From: Novosphingobium naphthalenivorans NBRC 102051
GTDB taxonomy: Bacteria; Pseudomonadota; Alphaproteobacteria; Sphingomonadales; Sphingomonadaceae
NCBI RefSeq assembly: GCF_001590985.1
Contig: NZ_BCTX01000029.1
Location: 1 to 58,936 of the forward strand
Length of the DNA stretch: 58,936 nt
Direction: 5' to 3'
This document shows positions 33,086 to 40,059 of the stretch, one piece after another (position 1 is the stretch's first letter; each line of letters begins with the position of its first letter). Both the position numbers and the translations under genes were made by a program. Below the pieces are notes generated by a model, which searched no databases, was not told the DNA's origin, and saw only the letters and a list, made by a program, of their open reading frames with translations.

Positions 33086-33630
33086 AAACGCACGCGCTGG
33101 CGAGCGGCCTTCGGGTCACTCTCAACAAGACCGAACTGCAGGCCTTGCTAGCGCTCGCGCGATATGGCGCCGAACAGATCGCGGCCGCACACCACTCCTA
33201 TATCCTGCCCAGGCGGGGGGAAGCCGTGGCGGCGGACGTCATCCAGGGCCTCGAACAGGGGCTGTCGTCGGTCCGTTGGAAACAGGCAGAGGCCAAGGCA
33301 CGACGCGATGCACCCAAGCGCGAAGCCGCGCGGCGCGCAGCACGCGAGCATTATGCCGTGATTGATGGATATAACGTGTGGGGCATGTTGGGAGACTGGA
33401 CCGATCTCGCGGACGATCCCGACCGGCGCCAGTGGGCGGACCTGTTTAATCCTCTCACCGAAGCCCGTGAGCAGGCAGAAGTTCGCCGTAATGTCTGGCG
33501 GATATATATCAGCAAAGGCAGCGCGGCGGCGGACGATCTCATCGTCTATCCGGGCGATTGCACGCAGACCGCCGATCGGGGGGAAATCGGCGAACTCGCC
33601 CGACGTATCATCGCGCAACATCGGGAATGA
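33082..33630 (+). CDS. Uncharacterised 182-aa protein
   Basis: Not recognised. Coupled to the previous gene by 4-bp overlap. The N-terminal 90 residues are helical with a basic segment (QAEAKARRDAPKREAARRAA); the C-terminal 90 read as an alpha/beta domain (YAVIDGYNVWGMLGDWTDLA, NVWRIYISKGSAAADDLIVY). The latter could be a nucleic-acid-related domain, but no known motif is clear. Confidence 0.55.
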   Translation: MKTHALASGLRVTLNKTELQALLALARYGAEQIAAAHHSYILPRRGEAVAADVIQGLEQGLSSVRWKQAEAKARRDAPKREAARRAAREHYAVIDGYNVWGMLGDWTDLADDPDRRQWADLFNPLTEAREQAEVRRNVWRIYISKGSAAADDLIVYPGDCTQTADRGEIGELARRIIAQHRE

Positions 33631-33660
33631 CGGCATCGGCCGTTCCGAAATGGCTCGCAT

Positions 33661-33680
33661 GGAGAAAGGGGGAAGGGTGG
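33661..33680 (+). promoter_or_regulatory. G-run purine leader
   Basis: GGAGAAAGGGGGAAGGGTGG, 25 bp before ATG 33706. Confidence 0.35.
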
Positions 33681-33705
33681 CGGTGAACTTCCCTGGGAGC
33701 TTGCC

Positions 33706-34221
33706 ATGACCGCCAGCGATTTTGCTACATACCATCGACCGGCTACGCCGCCTGTATTCATTTCCGGATCGCTTTCCATCCGGCAGCTTCCAGCCTGCGT
33801 GATGAAGCGGCTTGGCGTGATCATCGACCAGGAACTGCCTGTCGTGATCGGTGATGCCCCCGGCGCGGATGCTGCTATCCAGCACTTTCTTGCCGAGTGC
33901 GGCGTGCGTCACGTCACGATCTTCTGCGGTGGTTCCGTTCCCCGTCACAATATCGGCATATGGCCGGTCCGGCAGATCCGGGCCGATGCTCCTGCGGGCA
34001 CACGCGCGTTCCATAGTGCGAAAGATCGGGAAATGGCCTGCCTCGCCGGCGCCGGGTTCGTCATATGGGACGGAGCAAGCCATGGCAGCCGCGCCAACAT
34101 TCGGCGCCTGTGCGAGCGCGGGCGGTATGTCGTCGTCTATCTTCGCCCTGAAGACCGGTTCGTCACCCTCGCCAGCGATGCGGAACGGACGGCGTTCCTG
34201 GCGTCCGGCCGTCTCGGTTGA
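33706..34221 (+). CDS. SLOG-like nucleotide-binding protein
   Basis: The 171-aa protein shows a Rossmann-like pattern of the SLOG/YspA kind: VFISGSLSIRQLPACVMKRL, then LPVVIGDAPGADAAIQHFLA, and DREMACLAGAGFVIWDGASH followed by GSRANI. SLOG domains bind nucleotides or nucleotide signals and occur in bacterial conflict systems. No effector domain is attached. It stands alone behind its own G-rich leader, so it may be transcribed separately. Fold is inferred from the glycine motifs. Confidence 0.68.
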   Translation: MTASDFATYHRPATPPVFISGSLSIRQLPACVMKRLGVIIDQELPVVIGDAPGADAAIQHFLAECGVRHVTIFCGGSVPRHNIGIWPVRQIRADAPAGTRAFHSAKDREMACLAGAGFVIWDGASHGSRANIRRLCERGRYVVVYLRPEDRFVTLASDAERTAFLASGRLG

Positions 34222-34299
34222 CATTGCCGCGGCATAAGGGGCGCGGGGCTTCGCCATAAACCGCCTCACTCTTGAACTACCCTGACAGGAATAACGCCA

Positions 34300-34701
34300 A
34301 TGACCGAAACCATCCGATTGTCCGCCGGAGATATCCGGCGACTACGAGAGATCGCCGAACGCATTGCTCGCCGTGACAGTTCGGCTGCCCGCTTTGCGAT
34401 CGAGATTGCCGAGCGCGTCAGCCTCGTGACGGGCGATGCCGCCCTCAACATCCTCGCAATCAGCCAGGACCCGGATTGGGCGGACACCGATCTCAATCAG
34501 ACATTCCCCTGGTCGCGCATCCGCGAGCGCCATATGCTTGTAAACGCCCGGGCGCTCTTCGACCTCTATATCTATGAACGGCCCGGCATCGGCGAGACCG
34601 GCGATCTTGTCTGCTGTGTCCAGGCCGAACTGGATGGACAGGGCCTCGTTGCCGTCCACGCCGACAGCGCCAGGGATGTCTGGCGCCGGTCGGATCTGTA
34701 G
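34300..34701 (+). CDS. Uncharacterised 133-aa protein
   Basis: Not recognised. ATG 34300 follows CAGGAATAACGCC. A first helical half (RLREIAERIARRDSSAARFA) and a second half with VLCVQAEL-like strands (GDLVCCVQAELDGQGLVAVH). It is not a shadow, since codon third positions are strongly G/C in this frame. Confidence 0.55.
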   Translation: MTETIRLSAGDIRRLREIAERIARRDSSAARFAIEIAERVSLVTGDAALNILAISQDPDWADTDLNQTFPWSRIRERHMLVNARALFDLYIYERPGIGETGDLVCCVQAELDGQGLVAVHADSARDVWRRSDL

Positions 34702-34771
34702 ACTGTCCTCGGGCCCATTCGATACGATGAGTGCGATCGCGCACAGCAACCATGTCTTCGGGAACCCCGCC

Positions 34772-34879
34772 ATGCGCCTATTCGGACTCTATGCCGGAAG
34801 CCGCGATGGCAGTTCGGTCTGGCTTGGGGCGGGGGCCTGCGACGCCGACGCCCGCGCGTTGGTGATCCGCTTGCAATGA
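34772..34879 (+). CDS. Possible 35-aa protein
   Basis: A short frame (MRLFGLYAGSRDGSSVWLGA, then GACDADARALVIRLQ) starts at ATG 34772 behind GGGAACCCCGCC. Only codon bias and protein-like text support it; a fragment of a larger gene is equally possible. Confidence 0.3.
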   Translation: MRLFGLYAGSRDGSSVWLGAGACDADARALVIRLQ

Positions 34880-34940
34880 TGCGCCAATCCATCGGCCCAA
34901 GTGACTGATCGGCGATGATGAGATGCCGTCTCGCGGTCAG

Positions 34941-34960
34941 GAGTGGAGGGAGGGGGCGAT
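34941..34960 (+). promoter_or_regulatory. G-run purine leader
   Basis: GAGTGGAGGGAGGGGGCGAT, 26 bp before the ATG at 34987. A GATGATGAGA sits just upstream of it. Confidence 0.38.
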
Positions 34961-34986
34961 AGTGATCCAAAATGGAGAACATCGCC

Positions 34987-35424
34987 ATGTCCACCAGCGA
35001 AGAATCCTCGAAGGCTGTCGGAATCGTCGTGACCATCCGTGTGATCACGACCACTTCTGATATCGACATCGCAACACCGGAGCAGCTTGCACCCGTGCTC
35101 CATGCGGCAATTCAGCGCCTTGGGCAGCTCGGGCGGACGGGATCACTCGCGCTCGCCGCACTGGTCGATAGCGAAGACGACGATTACAATCATGGTTCCT
35201 TCTGGATCGACAGCATCGCCGAAGGCGTCAGCCACAGCTATTTCGAACGTCGAAAGGGACGTGCGATGTGGAAATTGCGATACTTCGCGAACGCAACCCG
35301 CCTGCTGTTCAAGGGCAATATCCGGTGGGTCATCTACCGCAAAGCTTTGCGCGAATGGCCTGTTGCCGTGGCCGGTAAGGACGGCGCCTATCAACTGGAT
35401 CCCGATTTTTCGGCCCGCTGGTAG
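34987..35424 (+). CDS. Uncharacterised 145-aa protein, paralogue of the gene at 25067
   Basis: The first 90 residues repeat the domain of the gene at 25067 (DIDIATPEQLAPVLHAAIQR, LGQLGRTGSLALAALVDSED). An added C-terminal part, RAMWKLRYFANATRLLFKGN onwards, is basic and aromatic and absent from the shorter copy. ATG 34987 follows GGAGAACATCGCC; ATG 34972 is an alternative. Function unknown. The extension could be a fused unit or the part lost from the other copy. Confidence 0.6.
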   Translation: MSTSEESSKAVGIVVTIRVITTTSDIDIATPEQLAPVLHAAIQRLGQLGRTGSLALAALVDSEDDDYNHGSFWIDSIAEGVSHSYFERRKGRAMWKLRYFANATRLLFKGNIRWVIYRKALREWPVAVAGKDGAYQLDPDFSARW

Positions 35425-35500
35425 CGCCTGCATCCACGGCGCGCGCGCAAGCGCTGGCGCACAGACCGCTTGAAAGACAGGCTTCTCCTTCTTAGATAGT

Positions 35501-35530
35501 GAATCGAACGATTCGACCAATTCGGTCGAA
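35501..35530 (+). promoter_or_regulatory. Two overlapping palindromes upstream of the Phd-type antitoxin
   Basis: GAATCGAACGATTC (35501-35514) is a 6-bp inverted repeat with a 2-bp centre, and TTCGACCAATTCGGTCGAA (35512-35530) has 7-bp arms with a 5-bp centre. They end 11 bp before the ATG at 35542, the place where Phd/YefM antitoxins bind to repress their own operon. Confidence 0.55.
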
Positions 35531-35541
35531 TGGAGGCAGCC

Positions 35542-35793
35542 ATGCAGACCATCACCGCCAATGAAGCCAAGACCCGCTTCGGCGAACTGATCGACCGTGT
35601 ACAGCGCGAGCCGGTGCGCGTGACCCGCCGCAATCGGGTTGTGGGTGTGATGGTTTCCCCGGAAGACTATGCAGCCATGCGGGCGTTCTACGCGGACAGG
35701 CTCGCCAGCACGCTACGCGAAACCGCCAACGAGGCCGCGCAGAAGGGCCTTACCGATAGCGAACTGGAGCGTCTGCTGTCCGATGAAGGGTGA
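35542..35793 (+). CDS. Phd/YefM-family antitoxin
   Basis: The 83-aa protein has the Phd N-terminal DNA-binding fold: MQTITANEAKTRFGELIDRV, then PVRVTRRNRVVGVMVSPEDY, and a C-terminal helix (ANEAAQKGLTDSELERLLSD) that would neutralise the toxin. ATG 35542 follows TGGAGGCAGCC; an in-frame ATG at 35530 is less likely. It overlaps the PIN toxin start by 11 bp, typical for such pairs. Confidence 0.9.
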   Translation: MQTITANEAKTRFGELIDRVQREPVRVTRRNRVVGVMVSPEDYAAMRAFYADRLASTLRETANEAAQKGLTDSELERLLSDEG

Positions 35794-36205
35794 CAGGTTC
35801 GTTCTCGATACGAATGTCCTCATCAGCGCCGCGCTTTCAGCGGATTCGACCCCCGCAAGGGTGACGCTCTGGGTGATCGCCCATGCCCGGCTGATCTTCG
35901 CCGAGGCCACTTTCGAAGAATTCCGTTCCCGTCTTTGGCGTCCGAAATTCGACAGATATCTGACCATCGAGCGTCGAAATCAGATTCTACACGATTTCAG
36001 CGCAATCGCCGACTGGGTGGAGCTGAATGACGATGCTCTTCCGGTCAGCAGCCGAGATCCCGATGATGATATGTTCATCCGCGCCGCCATGGCCGGCTCG
36101 GCTCGCTGGCTGGTGAGTGGCCACAAGGATTTGCTGGACGTTCAGGGATTGCCGGCGATTACGATCCTGACGCCGGCGGACATGCTGAAGCGGATTTCCG
36201 CATAG
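35783..36205 (+). CDS. PIN-domain toxin
   Basis: The 140-aa protein is a PIN ribonuclease of the putative toxin-component class: LDTNVLISAAL (first catalytic Asp), AEATFEEFRSRLWRPKF (Glu), SRDPDDDMFIRAAMAGSARW (two Asp, metal site), and the last strand LVSGHKDLLDVQ. These acidic residues coordinate Mg2+ for RNA cleavage, so the toxin looks intact. It forms a module with the antitoxin ahead. Confidence 0.9.
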   Translation: MKGDRFVLDTNVLISAALSADSTPARVTLWVIAHARLIFAEATFEEFRSRLWRPKFDRYLTIERRNQILHDFSAIADWVELNDDALPVSSRDPDDDMFIRAAMAGSARWLVSGHKDLLDVQGLPAITILTPADMLKRISA

Positions 36206-36231
36206 CTCTGCCGACAAGGCGCTGGCGGCGG

Positions 36232-36381
36232 TCAGGCTCCTTCGAGCAGCCGCTCTCGTGCGAGATCAAGCGCGTGCGACAATCGCATCGCCACCACCTG
36301 ATCCTTGGGGCCGGTCAGGCATTCGAGGGCCGCCTCCATCAGCTCGATGGCTTTTTTCAAACCTGGCTTTTCGTTTGTCAT
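36232..36381 (-). CDS. Small 49-aa protein on the minus strand
   Basis: Translated on the minus strand from ATG 36381 to TGA 36232, this reads MTNEKPGLKKAIELMEAALE, then CLTGPKDQVVAMRLSHALDL and ARERLLEGA. The helical, charged text, the CGGAGAAGCAGAC before the start and the strong codon bias support a real gene. It faces the PIN toxin (tail to tail). Role unknown. Confidence 0.6.
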   Translation of the reverse strand: MTNEKPGLKKAIELMEAALECLTGPKDQVVAMRLSHALDLARERLLEGA

Positions 36382-36673
36382 GTCTGCTTCTCCGTCCCGT
36401 CGCGCTCAGTCGGCGGGCACCCTCCCCGAAGGAGGATGCCGGCCCCTGAGCCGGACGGTAGAAAGACGCGAACAATAGAACGCGCGCCTGATCTTTAGCC
36501 GGAGCCTGGACATAATCAGGCAATCCGGCCGCAAGGCATGCGCCGACTCTATTGTTCGGAGTTTCTACTCTCCGGCCCACCACCGGCGGACACGCTCCTC
36601 TAAACCAATCGGGCAGCAACTGCCAATCGGTTCCGGGCGAAATTACCGGATGCCGCAGGTGGGGGCAGGATAT
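36382..36673. other. Non-coding region holding an inverted-repeat element
   Basis: 292 bp without a supported gene between two minus-strand genes. It contains the inverted repeat at 36451-36575 and, just after it, two direct copies of CCAATCGG (near 36604 and 36621) flanking GGGCAGCAACTGCC. Confidence 0.4.
36451..36575. repeat. Composite imperfect inverted repeat
   Basis: The outer arms CCGGACGGTAGAAA (36451-36464) and TTTCTACTCTCCGG (36562-36575) match at 12 of 14 positions. The inner arms CGAACAATAGA (36469-36479) and TCTATTGTTCG (36548-36558) are perfect. The 68-bp centre holds CGCCTGAT and ATCAGGC, which also pair. The unit could be a structured RNA, a MITE-like element or a bidirectional terminator. 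Confidence 0.6.
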
Positions 36674-37069
36674 TCAGCGTGTCGATAGACGCGCCGCTTC
36701 GACCGGCCGATACATATCCGCGCGATCACGCATCAGCTCCGTAAGCCAGACGAGATGGCTCGCCGCGTCCGCCAGCGGCAACGTGGCCACCGCATCGAAC
36801 AAGCAGCGCTGATAAGGTGAACCGCGATCAAGAATATCGGCAAGGCGCTCGCGAGCGGGGCTATGGAGATCGCTGATCCCGGCATTGGCTTCGCGGGCCG
36901 CCTCCAGAAAGGCTTCGGCCAGCTCCTGCGTCTCGTAATATCCGGAATCCAGACCTTCCCCGAGGGCGAGGGCGGCGATCTCGCTGCGCACATCCGCGAT
37001 GTCGGGATCGTTGACCGCATCGATCAGGGGCAGGCTGAAATCGAACCCGGTGAGATAGTCCGCAATCAT
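36674..37069 (-). CDS. Uncharacterised 131-aa protein
   Basis: Not recognised. Minus strand. The ATG at 37069 is preceded by AAAGGATTTCC; a longer start at 37099 is possible. Acidic protein with MIADYLTGFDFSLPLIDAVN at the start and helical repeats later (LAEAFLEAAREANAGISDLH, LFDAVATLPLADAASHLVWL). No signal peptide or motif. Together with the gene at 36232 it forms a small minus-strand group. Confidence 0.6.
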   Translation of the reverse strand: MIADYLTGFDFSLPLIDAVNDPDIADVRSEIAALALGEGLDSGYYETQELAEAFLEAAREANAGISDLHSPARERLADILDRGSPYQRCLFDAVATLPLADAASHLVWLTELMRDRADMYRPVEAARLSTR

Positions 37070-37155
37070 GGGAAATCCTTTCTTCCAGGATTGGAACATA
37101 GGTCGAACATGTTTACAATCGGAATGATGCCCCGCAATAGGATCGTCGTGATCAT

Positions 37156-37410
37156 ATGCTTTTCCTCTTCCGCATGGGCCGCCTCGACCGGCGGATATCC
37201 CGCGCCGTGACCGCGGCGGCCGTTCCCCTGCGCCTTCAGGGACGTCTGCGCCGATCCGAGCGCGGTTTCCTCCTCGAGATGGAGGATGGCCACGTCTGGC
37301 GCCTCGAGGGCGCGCAGGATTTCCCGCCGCTGGTGGACGCGACCGTCATCGTCGAGGGACGCAAGGCGAGCCCCAGCCTCCTCGACGTTCTCTGGCTCGG
37401 GCCGGCGTAG
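37156..37410 (+). CDS. Uncharacterised 84-aa protein (DUF5818-like)
   Basis: A short protein with a beta-rich core: VPLRLQGRLRRSERGFLLEM, then DGHVWRLEGAQDFPPLVDAT, and VIVEGRKASPSLLDVLWLGP. The pattern of a small OB-like barrel ending in LLDV-x-x-L/I-G-P resembles DUF5818 proteins common in sphingomonads. The N-terminal 15 residues may be a poor start choice. Confidence 0.5.
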   Translation: MLFLFRMGRLDRRISRAVTAAAVPLRLQGRLRRSERGFLLEMEDGHVWRLEGAQDFPPLVDATVIVEGRKASPSLLDVLWLGPA

Positions 37411-37498
37411 CATCCCCAGAGGCACGCTCTGTTTCCTTCCTCAAGCGTCGCGCTCGCGGCACCGTTGCCGCGGACCTCGGCGAGGACGCCTCGGCCCG

Positions 37499-37795
37499 CA
37501 ATCAGCGTCGCACGCGGTCTGTCATCCCACCCTGCGCCGCCTCGCAGGGTCTCGGCGTGCCAGGGCTGGTCCGGGCAAGCAAGGGCTGCCTCCGCCCAAG
37601 CTGCGGTAGAAGAAAATGGGCCTGCCGACGGGATTGCCTGATCCAAAGGTGTCGGCAGGCCCATTTTCTTCAACCTCCACTAGGGCGCAGCGCGACGTCC
37701 CTTGCTCACCCGGACCAGCCCTGACCCTTGAGCCCCGGCGAAGGCGGCTCCGGATGGGATGACAGACAGGCCCCGTCGCGTCCAACGCTGATCAG
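37499..37795. repeat. Large imperfect inverted repeat, arms of about 130-145 bp
   Basis: The sequence 37499-37629 reappears in reverse complement at 37651-37795. Shared blocks are ATCAGCGT, ACGCG, GTCTGTCATCCCA, GCCGCCT, CAGGGCTGGTCCGGG, AGCAAGGG and a final perfect 21-bp block. Small insertions and substitutions separate the blocks, so the arms are two diverged copies facing each other. It is consistent with a MITE-like or REP-derived element; no transposase is adjacent. Confidence 0.75.
37609..37671. terminator. Perfect 21-bp stem, bidirectional terminator-like
   Basis: Bases 37609-37629 and 37651-37671 are perfect reverse complements around a 21-nt loop. The stem core GGGCCTGCCGAC is flanked by A-rich sequence on the left and TTTTCTTC on the right, as in intrinsic terminators that work in both directions. 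Confidence 0.7.
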
Positions 37796-37911
37796 GAAGG
37801 AATGGCTTCGCCATGCTTTTCTTTGTTCGGGACGCTGCCGCGTCCGTTTTTCTTGGCTCAGGCTCACCAAATAGGATGAAAATCTGTCAAGAAAACAATG
37901 GCATATACTCG

Positions 37912-37930
37912 AAAAGGGGGAGGGGGTATA
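37912..37930 (+). promoter_or_regulatory. G-run purine leader before DUF736
   Basis: AAAAGGGGGAGGGGGTATA, 54 bp before ATG 37985; the TATA may contribute a -10. Confidence 0.38.
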
Positions 37931-37984
37931 AGTATAGGTGCGGATGGGGATTGGCCCCGGAAGCATTTTTCAGGAGTATAGGTC

Positions 37985-38464
37985 ATGAATATCGGTGAGT
38001 TCAATTTGAAGAAGGGCCGCCTGATTGGTTCGATTGCTACCCGTGCAATCGACCTGCCCAAGCTGGCCTTGCGTCCCGTCGAGAGCGACAACGAACTGGC
38101 CCCGGCTTATGAGATCGTCGCGCCCAATGTCGGGGGCCGCGTGGTGCAGATCGGCGCGCTTTGGGAAGCCACGGCCAAGCGGACCGGCGAAGTGTTCCTG
38201 CAAGGGAATATCGACGATCCGTCCATGTCCGAACCGCTCCCCATCGCGCTTTTCGGCACGGTCGAGGAAGGCTATCGCGTGGCATGGCGCAGGCAGGACC
38301 AGCGCGACGATTTCGGCCCTGCCGTCCGCTCCCCGCGCGACAATGCACCGTCCGGTTCCGGGCGCGGCGATGACTACGGGTTCGGGGACAGCACCGCCGA
38401 TGCAAACGGCGGATTGTCGAGCCAAGGCGCCGCCGCCGATCTGGACGATGAAGTCGCGTTCTAG
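37985..38464 (+). CDS. DUF736 family protein
   Basis: The 159-aa protein opens with MNIGEFNLKKGRLIGSIATR and follows the DUF736 pattern through VESDNELAPAYEIVAPNVGG, VQIGALWEATAKRTGEVFLQ and IDDPSMSEPLPIALFGTVEE. DUF736 proteins are small beta-rich proteins carried next to transfer genes on alphaproteobacterial plasmids, with unproven function. The last 50 residues are an added low-complexity Gly/Ser/Asp tail. AGGAGTATAGGTC sets the start. Confidence 0.88.
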   Translation: MNIGEFNLKKGRLIGSIATRAIDLPKLALRPVESDNELAPAYEIVAPNVGGRVVQIGALWEATAKRTGEVFLQGNIDDPSMSEPLPIALFGTVEEGYRVAWRRQDQRDDFGPAVRSPRDNAPSGSGRGDDYGFGDSTADANGGLSSQGAAADLDDEVAF

Positions 38465-38545
38465 GCGCTGAACCAAGACGGGCCGGGGGAGTGGTGGAAC
38501 ACTTTCCCGGACCCTGACCGATCATCGAGCATCAGGAGCCATACC

Positions 38546-39571
38546 ATGAGCAAGCAATCAGCTAAGGTAGCCGTTAGCACATTCGCCGACCTGCCGGAAC
38601 TCTACGCCGAAGCCATCGCGACGAACCCGTTGGAAGCATCCTTTGGCGATCCGTTGCCGCTGTCGATCATCGAACCGGGCGACGAGCCGGGGGAATATGA
38701 GATGCCCGAACCCTTCGCGGCGCAGAAGGTTTGCGGCGAACTCATGACTTCGCTGCATGGCCTGCTGCACGACACGCGGCTTGACCCGCTCGCCCCGCAA
38801 ATCGCTTGGGGTATCGTCAACAGCTTCCATTTCGTTGCGGGAACGCTGGAGCGTCAGGAGGATCGGCTTGCCGACAAGATCCGCGACATGACCCGGCGCA
38901 TGGAACCGGGGGAGGTGTTCAACAAAGACCTTGAGGATACCCAGTTGCTTTGCCAGTCGCTCACCGAACAGCGCGCCGCTATCGAGGCGATGCGGGATTA
39001 TGCCGCCGCGCTGTATCGCGCTTGCTGGCGCAAGGCATGGGCACCGACCAAGGGCAGCAAGGCTTCATCCGTCACCACCGCAAGCTATGTGAACGCGTTG
39101 GATTTCTTGCAGGAGCGCGCCCTTGCCAAGCGCGAGAAGCACCAGCCGCAAGGCCCTGTCGTCATCCTGTCCGGCCCCGCCATGTGGGAGGAATGGGAGC
39201 CGCTTTGGGCCAAGCTGGACGAGATCAAGGCGCGCGTGCCGCATATGACGCTTGTCACCACCGGGCAGCGCAAGGGCGTTGACGCCATCGCGGCGGCATG
39301 GGCGGCAAGGCAGGGCGTGCCCGTCGTCGCGTTCGGCCTCTACGGGGGAGGGAAGAAGCCCGCCTTCACCCGCAACAAGAAGCTGGCCGAGCTTGGCGCG
39401 GTGGAAGCCGTCCTTTGCGAGGGATCGGGCATTCAGGCCAATCTCTACCAGACCTTGCGCAAACAGGGCGTTCCCATTCACGCCTTCCGCAAGCCCAAGG
39501 ATGCCCCTGCATCCCGCAAGCCGCAGGACGGCGAAGGCGATACATTCAGGCGCGCACGGCGCAGCGCCTGA
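38546..39571 (+). CDS. DUF2493 domain protein (SLOG/YspA-like)
   Basis: The 341-aa protein has an N-terminal helical region (about residues 1-190) and a C-terminal DUF2493 domain of the SLOG type: VVILSGPAMWEEWEPLWAKL, MTLVTTGQRKGVDAIAAAWA, then QGVPVVAFGLYGGGKKPAFT and KLAELGAVEAVLCEGSGIQA. SLOG domains bind nucleotide-like ligands. These proteins accompany DUF736 and mobilization genes on plasmids. CAGGAGCCATACC precedes ATG 38546. No effector can be inferred. Confidence 0.85.
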   Translation: MSKQSAKVAVSTFADLPELYAEAIATNPLEASFGDPLPLSIIEPGDEPGEYEMPEPFAAQKVCGELMTSLHGLLHDTRLDPLAPQIAWGIVNSFHFVAGTLERQEDRLADKIRDMTRRMEPGEVFNKDLEDTQLLCQSLTEQRAAIEAMRDYAAALYRACWRKAWAPTKGSKASSVTTASYVNALDFLQERALAKREKHQPQGPVVILSGPAMWEEWEPLWAKLDEIKARVPHMTLVTTGQRKGVDAIAAAWAARQGVPVVAFGLYGGGKKPAFTRNKKLAELGAVEAVLCEGSGIQANLYQTLRKQGVPIHAFRKPKDAPASRKPQDGEGDTFRRARRSA

Positions 39572-39679
39572 CAGCAGACAGCGCGGCGCTTCCCCCAAAG
39601 CGCCGCGCCGCTGACAGGACAACAGACCGGCCAAGGCTGGCGCGCATCCTTGCGCGCTGGCCTTTTGTCGTGCCGCCGG

Positions 39680-39709
39680 CCGCCGCCGCGCCTGACGGCG
39701 CGGCGGCGG
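39680..39709. terminator. Perfect 13-bp GC hairpin between convergent genes
   Basis: CCGCCGCCGCGCC (39680-39692) pairs perfectly with GGCGCGGCGGCGG (39697-39709) across a TGAC loop. It lies between the end of the DUF2493 gene and the end of the minus-strand gene at 39736, where a shared terminator is expected. Confidence 0.65.
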
Positions 39710-39735
39710 GGAAGAAAAGGGAAGGGCCGACAGCT

Positions 39736-40059
39736 TCATGCCCCCGCCAAGGGCGTGGACGTGGCACCATCATTCCCCCTTGCGGGCGCCGGCGCGGCTG
39801 GCGCTTTCCCCGAACGGGAGACCTCGGGCGCGACCGACGCCCCCTTGAGCGCCGCCAGCGCACCCGCGCCGCCCAGCCGCAGCACATGGCCCAGCACGTC
39901 CCGGAACTCGCGTTCCGTCAGTTGCTCGATCGGCAGCGCTGTCACGATTGCCGCATAGCGATCGCGCAGCTTCTGGCGCGTGGCGGCAATCTCGCCCGCA
40001 ATGCGTTTCTCGCGCGCTTCCAGATCAGCGAGCTTATCGCGTTCAGACATTTTCGGCAT
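39736..40059 (-). CDS. TraC-like small mobilization protein (tentative)
   Basis: Minus-strand 107-aa protein. It begins with a coiled coil, [20 protein letters not shown] and [20 protein letters not shown], then [18 protein letters not shown], and ends in an Ala/Pro tail. Short coiled-coil proteins of this kind next to relaxase genes are annotated as TraC-like accessory proteins in Ti-type and related plasmids. It faces away from the coupling-protein operon, with the candidate oriT between them, which is the usual place for an auxiliary relaxosome gene. Name is tentative. Confidence 0.5.
   Translation of the reverse strand: MPKMSERDKLADLEAREKRIAGEIAATRQKLRDRYAAIVTALPIEQLTEREFRDVLGHVLRLGGAGALAALKGASVAPEVSRSGKAPAAPAPARGNDGATSTPLAGA

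Larger units (their letters stand above)
37411..37984. other. Non-coding region dominated by a large palindrome
   Basis: 574 bp with no supported gene. The first 385 bp are the palindromic repeat described at 37499-37795. The remainder (37796-37984) is less GC-rich and ends in a G-run leader and AGGAGTATAGGTC before the DUF736 start. Confidence 0.4.

Noticed and set aside
37411..37800. Short frames over the palindrome
   Set aside because: Pro/Arg/Gly-rich, without start signals. The repeat structure explains the open frames.
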